Below are positions 33,813 to 40,426 of a stretch of 40,426 nt of DNA, piece by piece. Under the pieces are notes generated by a model. That model did no database searches and had not been told where the DNA came from. It was given only the letters and a program-made list of their open reading frames with translations. The position numbers and the translations under genes were made by a program. Source of the stretch: Agathobaculum sp. (GTDB taxonomy: Bacteria > Bacillota > Clostridia > Oscillospirales > Butyricicoccaceae); assembly GCF_022775115.1 (NCBI RefSeq), contig NZ_JALFLA010000039.1, forward strand, positions 1 to 40,426, read 5' to 3'. Position 1 is the first letter of the stretch. Every line of letters starts with the position of its first letter.

Positions 33813-34844
33813 TTACTTAACAGAATCCAGATAGCCCTGCAGGGTGTCCTTGCGCTGCTGCGCATTTTCCGGGGTAACAACGTCAGCGCCGGAGTTTACG
33901 AAAGCGTCGACCTCGCCGCCGTCGAGCTTGGTAACGACGGTCTCAACAGACTTGTAGCCCATCTCATACGCCATCTGCGCAACGGACATGGTCAGACGAC
34001 CCTCGAGGATCGCGTTGCAGGCAGACATGGTGCCGTCAAAGCCAAGGAATACGGTGTTCTTGTAGTTCTCGTTGTTCGCGGCAACCTTAGCAGCGGCCAT
34101 AGCCATATCATCGTTGTTGGCGCAGATGATGGCGATGCCTTCCGGATACTTGGAGATGATGCCTTCCATCGCGGTTACGGCCTTGTCGGCAACCGCGTCA
34201 GCGTACTGCACTTCGTTGTCGAGGAAAACGCCGCCCTCAGACTCAACGCCGGCCTTGTAGCCCGCCATACGGTCGGAGTTGGTGGTGTCGCCCTGTACGC
34301 CGGCGATCTCGATGCACTTGATCTCAGTCCAGCCCAGCTCCTTCGCCATCTTAGCAGCAGCCGCGCCGCCGAGCTTGCCGGCTTCCTGATTACCGGTACC
34401 TACGAAGGAGATGACCTCGGGCGCCTCGATCTTGGTGTCGCAAGCGACGATCGGCTTGGTCTGGCCCTTGATGAGGTTGGCTACCATGTCGGCCTGCAGC
34501 GGGGCGATGACAAAACCGTCATAGTCACCGGCGAGGTCGGTCTGGATCATGTTCAGCTGCTCATCGTAAGAGGTCTCGGACGGCGCGCCCTTGACTTCGA
34601 CGGTCACGTTGTCGTGCTCCTTGTCGTAAGCCTGTGCGCCGGCCATTACGTACTGCCAATACTCGGAAGCGGTGGTCTTGAGGATTACGTCGATCTTGTA
34701 GCTGCCGCCGGCGGCATCCGCGCCCGCGCCTGCGCCTGCATCCGCGCCGCCTGCGTTCGTGCCCGCATTCGTGTTCGTGCTGCAAGCAGCCATGCCTGCG
34801 CACAGGGCGCCTGTCAGTAACATTGCCAGTAATCTCTTCTTCAT
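33813..34844 (-). CDS. Sugar-binding lipoprotein of ABC transporter
   Basis: 343 residues. Lipobox AGMAAC with Cys21, a Gly/Ala/Asp spacer (about 25-46), then a periplasmic-binding-protein type 1 (RbsB-like) fold: YKIDVILKTTASEYWQYVMAG, AGDYDGFVIAPLQADMVANLI, PIVACDTKIEAP, GTGNQEAGKLGG, IICANNDDMAMAAAKVA, FLGFDGTMSACNAI. Captures a pentose, hexose or cyclitol outside the cell for the importer below. The inositol locus context favours an inositol or related polyol (inference). ATG 34844 has GAGAGG eight bases upstream. Confidence 0.94.
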   Translation of the reverse strand: MKKRLLAMLLTGALCAGMAACSTNTNAGTNAGGADAGAGAGADAAGGSYKIDVILKTTASEYWQYVMAGAQAYDKEHDNVTVEVKGAPSETSYDEQLNMIQTDLAGDYDGFVIAPLQADMVANLIKGQTKPIVACDTKIEAPEVISFVGTGNQEAGKLGGAAAAKMAKELGWTEIKCIEIAGVQGDTTNSDRMAGYKAGVESEGGVFLDNEVQYADAVADKAVTAMEGIISKYPEGIAIICANNDDMAMAAAKVAANNENYKNTVFLGFDGTMSACNAILEGRLTMSVAQMAYEMGYKSVETVVTKLDGGEVDAFVNSGADVVTPENAQQRKDTLQGYLDSVK

Positions 34845-34952
34845 GATGAAAACCTCTCTCCTTTTTGTTGCAGCGCGCACGCTGCGCCGCGCCGGAAAGC
34901 CCGACCGACAGCAGGGGGATCCTACCGTAAAGCGCATCGTCTGCCCCGCTCA

Positions 34953-35006
34953 TGATTGTGCGTTCTGTCAGCCATTTACAGAACGTTCAAACGCTTCTGC
35001 GTTCTG
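34953..35006. promoter_or_regulatory. Operator cluster in ABC transporter leader
   Basis: TGATTGTGCG (34953-34962) matches the motif at 29865. CGTTCTGT (34961-34968) and ACAGAACG (34978-34985) form an inverted repeat nine bases apart, and a third CGTTCTG lies at 35000-35006. TTCAAACGCTTCTG (34987-35000) has the AAxCGxTT core common in LacI/CcpA sites. All are just downstream of the predicted RNA start (about 35005), a repression position. Confidence 0.5.
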
Positions 35007-35011
35007 GTAAT

Positions 35012-35040
35012 ATTTTAATGCATCTGAATTGCTTTGACAA
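35012..35040 (-). promoter_or_regulatory. Promoter of ABC transporter operon
   Basis: Minus strand TTGTCA (35040-35035), 17 bases, TAAAAT (35017-35012). The 35041-35418 stretch beyond it shows no gene or structure that can be supported. Confidence 0.8.
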
Positions 35041-35418
35041 GAGTTTCTTGTTATTTTTGTCGCTAATGGCGAGGTTGCATTGGCGTTCTTTGTGCAGGTT
35101 CACAAGTCTTGGTAAGAGAAACAGAAGGGTAATGCTGTGCATTGTGCAATTTTGTAACTGTAAGGCAAGATTCATAAGAAAAAAGACCGGATACAGCGGC
35201 GGTTTTGGTCAATTTTTGGAAACATCAGTGGCGTGTGAAGGTTACAGTATGGTTAAATTCGGCCATGCAGCGGCAATCTGCGCGTGCCGGATGGCGCATC
35301 AGGCGGAAAGGTGGGGCAGGGGCACGGCAAAATTTTGTGAATTTCGCCAGTCCGCACAAGCAGGACGCGGGCGGATGAGGAAAAGCGACGGTGCGGATGG
35401 GCGCCGGCGGGCATTTGC

Positions 35419-35435
35419 TGATCGTGCACTGTGCG
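35419..35435. promoter_or_regulatory. Second copy of LacI-region motif
   Basis: TGATCGTGCACTGTGCG, 15 of 17 identical to 29865-29881, ending 50 bases before the -35 of the following TIM-barrel gene. Confidence 0.5.
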
Positions 35436-35485
35436 ATACCGGGGTGAAACCGCGCCGCATACGCCGCGCGGCGGAGGCAGGGCGC

Positions 35486-35514
35486 TTGCGAAACCGCGCC
35501 GCCTGTGGTACGAT
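35486..35514 (+). promoter_or_regulatory. Promoter of TIM-barrel gene
   Basis: TTGCGA (35486-35491), 17 bases, TACGAT (35509-35514). Confidence 0.6.
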
Positions 35515-35582
35515 GGACGAAAATACAGCGAGGGGCACGCGCTGCGGGGCGTGCCGGCCGGCGAATGAAGGAGCGTTATGCG

Positions 35583-36512
35583 ATGAAATTAGCGATCAAA
35601 ACCTGCACACTGGATATGCCGTATGAAAAAATGCTGGATTTTTGCGTCGAACAGCGGGTGGCTGCGCTCGAGATCGGCACGGGCAATTGGTCGGGTGCGC
35701 CGCATTGCGACCTTGCCTTGCTGCTGTCGGACAAAACCGCGCGTGAGCGTTGGCAGGACGCGATGCGCAAAAGGGGGCTTGCGCTGTGCGCGCTCAACTG
35801 CTCGGGCAATCCGCTGGCCTATGAAAAGGATATGGATGTGACCAAGCAGACCTTTGAACTGGCGCATATGCTGGGCGTGAAGAAGATCGTGATGATGAGC
35901 GGTCTGCCCGCGGGCTGCAAGGGCGACCGTACGCCGGTTTGGATCACGACCTCGTGGCCGCCCGAGACGCAGGAGATTTTGGACTACCAGTGGAATGAGG
36001 TCGCCATTCCGGCGTGGCGGGCGATGGTCAAGTTAGCGGCGGACTGCGGCATTGAAAAAATCGCACTGGAAAACCACGGGATGCAGCTGGTGTACAACCC
36101 GGAGACCTGTCTGCGGCTGCGCGCGGCGGTCGGCCCGATGGTGGGCATGAACCTTGACCCGTCGCACCTGTTCTGGATGGGCGGCGACCCGATCGAGGCG
36201 GCGCGTGTGCTGGGCGAGCACGGCGCACTCTATCACATCCATGGCAAGGATTCCCGTCCGGAGCGGCGCTTTTGGCAGCCTAACGGGATGCTGGATACTA
36301 AACCGATCGATGCATTCGCGCGCCGCGCGTGGAACTATGTCGCGGTTGGCGCGGGGCATGGCGCGCAGTGGTGGAAGGAGTTCTTCTCGGCCGCGCGCAT
36401 GGCGGGCTATGACGAGGAGGTCTCGCTGGAGATGGAGGACTTGACGCTGTCCATGCTCGATGGCCATCTGGCCAGCCTGTATGTGCTGCGCGAAGCGCTC
36501 AATATCGGCTGA
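35583..36512 (+). CDS. TIM-barrel sugar isomerase/epimerase-like
   Basis: 309 residues, xylose-isomerase-like TIM barrel. Starts KLAIKTCTLDMPYEKML. Likely metal ligands: Glu in IALENHG, Asp and His in GMNLDPSHLFWMGGD, His in LYHIHGKDSRP, Glu in VSLEMEDLTLS. The LDPSHLFWMGGD and HIHGKD motifs are typical of the 'sugar phosphate isomerase/epimerase' group used in inositol and 3-keto-sugar metabolism. Longer than the 28913 protein and only distantly alike. It has its own promoter, divergent from the ABC operon, and the shared motif upstream puts it in the same probable regulon. ATG 35583 has GGAG upstream. Confidence 0.85.
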   Translation: MKLAIKTCTLDMPYEKMLDFCVEQRVAALEIGTGNWSGAPHCDLALLLSDKTARERWQDAMRKRGLALCALNCSGNPLAYEKDMDVTKQTFELAHMLGVKKIVMMSGLPAGCKGDRTPVWITTSWPPETQEILDYQWNEVAIPAWRAMVKLAADCGIEKIALENHGMQLVYNPETCLRLRAAVGPMVGMNLDPSHLFWMGGDPIEAARVLGEHGALYHIHGKDSRPERRFWQPNGMLDTKPIDAFARRAWNYVAVGAGHGAQWWKEFFSAARMAGYDEEVSLEMEDLTLSMLDGHLASLYVLREALNIG

Positions 36513-36523
36513 ATCAAGGCGAG

Positions 36524-36563
36524 AAGACAAAAAAGCTGCACTGGTGTGCAGCTTTTTTGTCTT
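36524..36563. terminator. 18-bp bidirectional terminator
   Basis: 36524-36541 pairs perfectly with 36546-36563 around a TGGT loop, core AGCTGCAC with A6/T6 tracts. Serves the TIM-barrel gene and the converging riboflavin operon. Confidence 0.92.
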
Positions 36564-36646
36564 AGTATAACAGATGTTTTTATTAATTATGATTACAGTG
36601 GGCGGAATGTCAGATATGTCAACTCCGGAAAAGGCTGCGCCGGACG

Positions 36647-37108
36647 TTACAGGCGGGGCAGCAGGTCGGCCAGCTCGAGGGCGGTCATGGCCGCGTCGGC
36701 GCCCTTGTTGCCCGCCTTGGTGCCGGCGCGCTCGATGGCCTGTTCGATGTTCTCGGTCGTGACCAGACCGAAGGACACCGGCACACCGGTTTGCAGGCCG
36801 ACCTGCGCAATGCCCTTGGCGGCTTCGTTGCAGACCAGATCGTAATGGCTGGTCGAGCCGCGGATGACCGCGCCAAGGCAGATAACAGCCTTGTACTTGC
36901 CGGACTTCGCCGCCTGCATGGCGGCGAAGGGCAGCTCAAACGCACCGGGCACCCAGATGAGCGTGATGTCGTCCGTGTCAACGCCGTGGCGAACAAGCAT
37001 GTCCTCCGCGCCTGCAATCAGCTTGGATACGATAAATTCATTAAAGCGCGAGGCAACGATGGCGAATTGTCCCTTACCTGCGATTAGCTTTCCTTCCAGT
37101 ACCTTCAT
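36647..37108 (-). CDS. ribH: 6,7-dimethyl-8-ribityllumazine synthase
   Basis: 153 residues, standard length. [20 protein letters not shown], the [10 protein letters not shown] substrate loop, [20 protein letters not shown] with the catalytic His region, and [20 protein letters not shown]. Condenses the ribityl-pyrimidine with dihydroxybutanone phosphate to lumazine; forms icosahedral assemblies. Last gene of the rib operon. GGGAGG upstream of ATG 37108. Confidence 0.98.
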   Translation of the reverse strand: MKVLEGKLIAGKGQFAIVASRFNEFIVSKLIAGAEDMLVRHGVDTDDITLIWVPGAFELPFAAMQAAKSGKYKAVICLGAVIRGSTSHYDLVCNEAAKGIAQVGLQTGVPVSFGLVTTENIEQAIERAGTKAGNKGADAAMTALELADLLPRL

Positions 37109-37166
37109 GGTATGTGTCCTCCCTTAATAATAATGATGGTAAATATAATTGATGGTGTTTGATCGG

Positions 37167-38375
37167 TCACAGCTTTTGCCGGAACAGATGCCCCATTTTG
37201 ACCTGCTTGGTGCGCAGGTAGAATGCGTCGTCCTCCTGCGGGGCGATCTCAATCGGCACACGCGCGGCGATCTCCACGCCAAAGCCGTCCAGTCCGTAAA
37301 TCTTTTCCGGATTGTTAGTCAAAAGGCGCAGCTCACGCGCGCCGAGATCCTGCAAAATCTGCGCGCCGATCCAGTATTCGCGCAGGTCGGGCGCAAAGCC
37401 CAGCTTGACGTTGGCCTCGACCGTGTCAAAGCCCTGCTCCTGCAGTTCATAGGCCTTGAGCTTGTTGATCAGGCCGATGCCGCGTCCCTCCTGCCGCATA
37501 TAAAGCAGCACGCCGCGCCCTTCTTGCTCGATCTGTCGCATGGCGGCGGCAAACTGCTGGCCGCAGTCGCAGCGGCGTGAGCCGAACACATCGCCGGTCA
37601 GGCATTCGGAATGCACGCGGCAGAGCAGGTTTTTGCCATCTCCGATCTCGCCCTTGACCAACGCGACATGGTGCTCGCCGGTCAGGTCGTTGACATAGCC
37701 GTAAATGCGGAATTCGCCAAAGCGGGTGGGCATTTTGGCGCTCGCCTCGCGCACGACATGCTTGTCATGCCGGCGGCAGTAGTCCTGCAAATCCTTGATG
37801 GTGATGACCGGCATGTCCCACTCGGCGGCCTTTTCCAGCAGCTCGGACGTGCGCATCATCGTGCCGTCATCGCGCATGATCTCGCAGCACAGGCCGCACG
37901 GCTCAAGCCCGGCCAAGCGGCATAGATCGACGGTCGCCTCAGTGTGACCCGGCCGGACGAGCACACCGCCGCGCTGCGCGACCAGCGGGAACACATGCCC
38001 GGGACGGCGCAGCTCCTCAGGCTTTGTTTGGCTGTCCGCGCATTTGCGGCAGGTCAGGCCGCGCTCCTCAGCCGAGATGCCGGTCGTTGTGTCCACATGG
38101 TCGATGGAGATGGTAAACGCCGTGCCATGGTTGTCGGTATTGACCTTGACCATCTGCTCCAGTCCCAGCCGCCGTGCGATCTGCTCGCTCATCGGCGTGC
38201 AAATCAGCCCTTTGGCGTATTTGGCCATAAAGTTTACGTTTTCGGTCGTGGCGAACTGGGCGGCGCAGATCATATCGCCCTCGTTTTCGCGGTCGGGGTC
38301 GTCGATGGTCAGGATGATGCGCCCGGCGCGCAGCGCTTCGAGCGCTTGTTCAATGGTGCTGTATGGATGAGACAT
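37167..38375 (-). CDS. ribBA: Bifunctional DHBP synthase / GTP cyclohydrolase II
   Basis: 402 residues. N-terminal RibB half: [46 protein letters not shown] and [12 protein letters not shown]-terminal RibA half: [22 protein letters not shown] with the three zinc cysteines, [19 protein letters not shown] and [12 protein letters not shown]. Supplies both precursors of the pathway, from ribulose 5-phosphate and from GTP. A CRKC pair after the GISAEERG motif ([17 protein letters not shown]) is unusual. ATG 38375 follows AAGGAG and lies 11 bases after ribE. Confidence 0.97.
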   Translation of the reverse strand: MSHPYSTIEQALEALRAGRIILTIDDPDRENEGDMICAAQFATTENVNFMAKYAKGLICTPMSEQIARRLGLEQMVKVNTDNHGTAFTISIDHVDTTTGISAEERGLTCRKCADSQTKPEELRRPGHVFPLVAQRGGVLVRPGHTEATVDLCRLAGLEPCGLCCEIMRDDGTMMRTSELLEKAAEWDMPVITIKDLQDYCRRHDKHVVREASAKMPTRFGEFRIYGYVNDLTGEHHVALVKGEIGDGKNLLCRVHSECLTGDVFGSRRCDCGQQFAAAMRQIEQEGRGVLLYMRQEGRGIGLINKLKAYELQEQGFDTVEANVKLGFAPDLREYWIGAQILQDLGARELRLLTNNPEKIYGLDGFGVEIAARVPIEIAPQEDDAFYLRTKQVKMGHLFRQKL

Positions 38376-38386
38376 GAGAACACTCC

Positions 38387-39031
38387 TTAAAATCCGTATT
38401 TGGTGAGAACTTCCATCGTCAGGCCGCTCGCACGCGGCTGCGGCGCAGAGGCGAGCAGACGCCCAACATATTTTCCGATGATATCGCATTCGAGGTTGAC
38501 CGTGTCGCCCGGATGCCGGGTCAGCAGGGTGGTCTGTGCGCCCGTGTGCGGGATGATGGAGACAGCAAAGCCTGTGTCGGTCACGGCGGCGACGGTCAGG
38601 CTGACGCCGTCGATGGCGATCGAACCCTTTTCGACAAGGTAGCGCAGCAGCGCGGCGGGCGTTTTGACCGTCACCCAAACCGCGTTATCCTCGCGCCGAA
38701 GCGCGGTGACCGTGCCGGTGCCGTCGATATGGCCGGAGACGATATGTCCGCCGAAGCGGCCGTCCGCGGGCATGGCGCGCTCCAAATTTACCGCCGCGCC
38801 GCTTTGCAGGCCGCCGAGCGATGAGCGCCGCAGCGTTTCTGCCATCACGTCGGCTGTGAAGGCGTGCGCGGTGAGTGAGGTGACAGTCAGGCACACGCCG
38901 TTGGTGGCGATGCTGTCACCGGTTTTCGTACCCTCGAGCACGGTCTCAGCCTCGATGGTCAGGCGGGCGCTCCGGGCGCCGCGCTCAATGCGGGCGATGC
39001 GTCCTATTTCTTCGATGATGCCTGTGAACAT
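38387..39031 (-). CDS. ribE: Riboflavin synthase alpha chain
   Basis: 214 residues in two lumazine-binding barrels: [28 protein letters not shown] and [16 protein letters not shown] in the first, [29 protein letters not shown] and FAVSIIPHT in the second. Dismutates two lumazines to riboflavin. The start lies inside the end of ribD (28-base overlap), with its own AAGGAG site. Confidence 0.97.
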   Translation of the reverse strand: MFTGIIEEIGRIARIERGARSARLTIEAETVLEGTKTGDSIATNGVCLTVTSLTAHAFTADVMAETLRRSSLGGLQSGAAVNLERAMPADGRFGGHIVSGHIDGTGTVTALRREDNAVWVTVKTPAALLRYLVEKGSIAIDGVSLTVAAVTDTGFAVSIIPHTGAQTTLLTRHPGDTVNLECDIIGKYVGRLLASAPQPRASGLTMEVLTKYGF

Positions 39032-40110
39032 ACAAGGTCTCCTTCCAGCAGAAAATCGCTGCCGAGCGGGGTGACGGACAGCTCACGCAGGGCGAGCGCG
39101 TCAGCCATGCGGTCCAATCCCGCGCCGCCGACCGGCGTGGTAGCGGCTTGTCCGCCGATCAGCTTGGGCGCGATATAGGCCTGCACATGCTGCACGATCC
39201 CAGCGCGCAGCGCGGAGAATGCAAGCGCCGCGCCGCCTTCGAGCAGCAGGCTGTCGATGCCCAGCGCACCGAGCTGCCGCATCAGGTCGGCAAGGTCGAC
39301 GTGGCCGTTCTCCTCGGCGCAGATCAACGGGCGGATGCCGGCTCGCTCAAGCGAGACCAGTCGGTCATTTTTATCGATTGCAGCTAGAAAAGTGGGTGTT
39401 TCGTGCGCAGTGCGCACGATTTGGCTGTCGATTGGTGTGCGCGCGTGGCTGTCGCAAATGACGCGGACAGGGTCGCGCCCGCCCGGTATCCGGCAGGTCA
39501 GCAGCGGGTCGTCCGCTAGCACGGTGCCGATGCCGACCATGATGGCCGACAGGCGGCTGCGCGTTTCGTGCACATGGGCGCGGGCGGCTTCGCCCGTCAC
39601 CCAGCGGCTGTCGCCGGTGTGCGCGGCGGTTTTGCCATCGAGCGTCATCGCGTACTTGAGCACCACATAGGGGGTTTTGTGCGTAATGCAATGGAAGAAT
39701 ACCGCGTTTAAGCGCTCGCATTCGCGTCGGCACACACCGGTCTCGACCGTGACGCCTGCCGCGCGCAAAAGCTGCACACCCTTGCCCGCGACCAGCGGGT
39801 TGGGGTCAAGGCAGCCGACCACGACCCGCGCGAGCCTATGCTCGAGGATCGCGTCTGTGCAGGGCGGGGTGCGCCCCCAGTGGCAGCATGGCTCGAGCGT
39901 GACATACAGCGTCGCGCCTGCCGCGTCCTCGGTGCAGCGGCCGAGTGCATGACGCTCGGCGTGCAGGCCGCCGTACTGCTCATGCCAGCCCTCGCCGATG
40001 ACGCGGCCGTTCTTCACGATGACGCAGCCGACCATAGGGTTGGGGCTGACCCGCCCCGCGCCGCGCTCTGCCAGCGCGAGCGCACGGCGCATCCATTCCT
40101 GATCGTGCAA
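39004..40110 (-). CDS. ribD: Bifunctional RibD deaminase/reductase
   Basis: 368 residues. Deaminase domain with zinc ligands His50 (GLHAERHAL), Cys75 and Cys84 (LEPCCHWGRTPPC), then reductase domain (VVLKYAMTLDGKTAAHTGDS, RWVTGEAARAHVHETRS, GIDSLLLEGGAALAFSAL). Performs the second and third steps of pyrimidine processing. The start is taken as TTG 40110: GGAGG sits seven bases upstream, and the resulting numbering His50/Cys75/Cys84 equals that known for E. coli RibD. ATG 40092 would lack a ribosome site. Confidence 0.95.
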   Translation of the reverse strand: MHDQEWMRRALALAERGAGRVSPNPMVGCVIVKNGRVIGEGWHEQYGGLHAERHALGRCTEDAAGATLYVTLEPCCHWGRTPPCTDAILEHRLARVVVGCLDPNPLVAGKGVQLLRAAGVTVETGVCRRECERLNAVFFHCITHKTPYVVLKYAMTLDGKTAAHTGDSRWVTGEAARAHVHETRSRLSAIMVGIGTVLADDPLLTCRIPGGRDPVRVICDSHARTPIDSQIVRTAHETPTFLAAIDKNDRLVSLERAGIRPLICAEENGHVDLADLMRQLGALGIDSLLLEGGAALAFSALRAGIVQHVQAYIAPKLIGGQAATTPVGGAGLDRMADALALRELSVTPLGSDFLLEGDLVCSQASSKK

Positions 40111-40138
40111 AAGATCACCTCCACAAAGCAAAAGAAAA

Positions 40139-40169
40139 GCGTCCCGAAAGCCACAGACCTTCGGGACGC
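40139..40169 (-). terminator. Second terminator of riboflavin leader
   Basis: GCGTCCCGAA (40139-40148) pairs with TTCGGGACGC (40160-40169), 10 bp, followed on the minus strand by TTTTCTTTT just before the ribD ribosome site. Confidence 0.85.
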
Positions 40170-40205
40170 GCGCGCAAACACAGTAAAGCCCGCCGCAATA
40201 AAAAA

Positions 40206-40232
40206 TTCTGAAACACCAAAGGTGTTTCAGAA
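40206..40232 (-). terminator. First terminator of riboflavin leader
   Basis: TTCTGAAACACC (40206-40217) pairs perfectly with 40221-40232 around a 3-base loop, followed on the minus strand by six T. Lies between the FMN aptamer and the second terminator. Confidence 0.85.
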
Positions 40233-40274
40233 CAGCAAACAAACAAAAAGACGGACAAAAACCCGGTTTTCGCG

Positions 40275-40403
40275 TATTCTTCTTTCATCCAGACTATACT
40301 GTCGGCTTCGGAGTTTCACCGAATCATGCATTGGCCTCTGACACAGAGACCGCCGCTCGCGGGCTGTACCGCCGGTAGGGAATCGCACCCTGCCCTGAAG
40401 AAT
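40275..40403 (-). promoter_or_regulatory. FMN riboswitch (RFN element)
   Basis: Reading the minus strand: P1 arms ATTCTTC/GAAGAAT at the ends, then the conserved AGGGCAGGGTGCGATTCCC, ACCGGCGGTA, AGCCCGCGAGC, GCATGATTCGGTGAAACTCC and GAAGCCGACAGTATAGTCTG. These are the diagnostic blocks of the FMN aptamer. FMN binding is expected to favour the downstream terminators and switch off ribD-ribE-ribBA-ribH. The promoter must lie beyond the window's right edge. Confidence 0.97.
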
Positions 40404-40426
40404 CTGATATTCGGTTTTGGTAAAAC

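Noticed and set aside
34952-35626. Plus-strand open frame of 224 codons across the 35-kb intergenic region
   Set aside because: No ribosome site, runs through two promoters and the operator cluster, overlaps the next gene's start, and shows no protein-like pattern.

Overview
The window looks like chromosomal DNA of a GC-rich, spore-forming Gram-positive anaerobe of the Clostridia, probably Oscillospirales (a gut Butyricicoccus/Agathobaculum-like organism). The signs are an intact sporulation sigma factor SigK, a SCIFF peptide with its radical SAM maturase beside yajC, S-layer-homology (SLH) surface proteins, a CIRCE/HrcA heat-shock operon, DUF6472, strong Shine-Dalgarno sites and sigma-A promoters throughout. 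The taxonomic placement is inference from gene content only.

Layout. 1-0.9 kb: accessory-looking edge with a small DUF6061-like protein and a truncated XRE regulator. 0.7-4.5 kb: SLH surface protein preceded by a promoter, a 39-codon upstream ORF and three tandem stem-loops. 4.5-7.1 kb: TetR regulator divergent from a secreted transglutaminase-like protein and a lipoprotein, with a 20-bp palindromic operator on the promoter. 7.1-8.3 kb: PLP aminotransferase. 8.3-8.9 kb: long palindrome, a short transcription unit with a 31-codon ORF, and a zinc-ribbon protein. 9.0-13.1 kb: DMT transporter, MBOAT acyltransferase, DHHW (AlgX/AlgJ-like) protein and lipoprotein, probably an envelope or exopolymer acylation operon. 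13.1-13.9 kb: hexapeptide acetyltransferase and DUF6472. 14.1-16.7 kb: second SLH protein, tRNA-Gln(CUG) and a decayed SLH gene. 16.9-21.5 kb: sigK, then yajC, TIGR04086 membrane protein, SCIFF precursor, SCIFF maturase, a ProC-like Rossmann protein and a SpoIIM-like membrane protein. 21.7-26.6 kb: hrcA-grpE-dnaK-dnaJ (minus strand) under CIRCE control. 26.6-36.5 kb: inositol/keto-sugar locus with two Gfo/Idh/MocA dehydrogenases (one a clear IolG), two TIM-barrel isomerase/epimerases, a LacI regulator and a complete sugar ABC transporter; a shared motif upstream of three of its promoters suggests one regulon. 36.6-40.4 kb: riboflavin operon ribD-ribE-ribBA-ribH behind an FMN riboswitch followed by two tandem terminators.

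Most genes are ordinary. The parts most worth a second look are the structured uORF leader of the first SLH gene, the structured spacer between SCIFF and its maturase, the small unit at 8.44-8.72 kb, the shared LacI-type motif in the sugar locus, and the combination of dehydrogenases and TIM-barrel enzymes without the usual iolB/C/D partners. No CRISPR array, insertion sequence or rRNA was seen.
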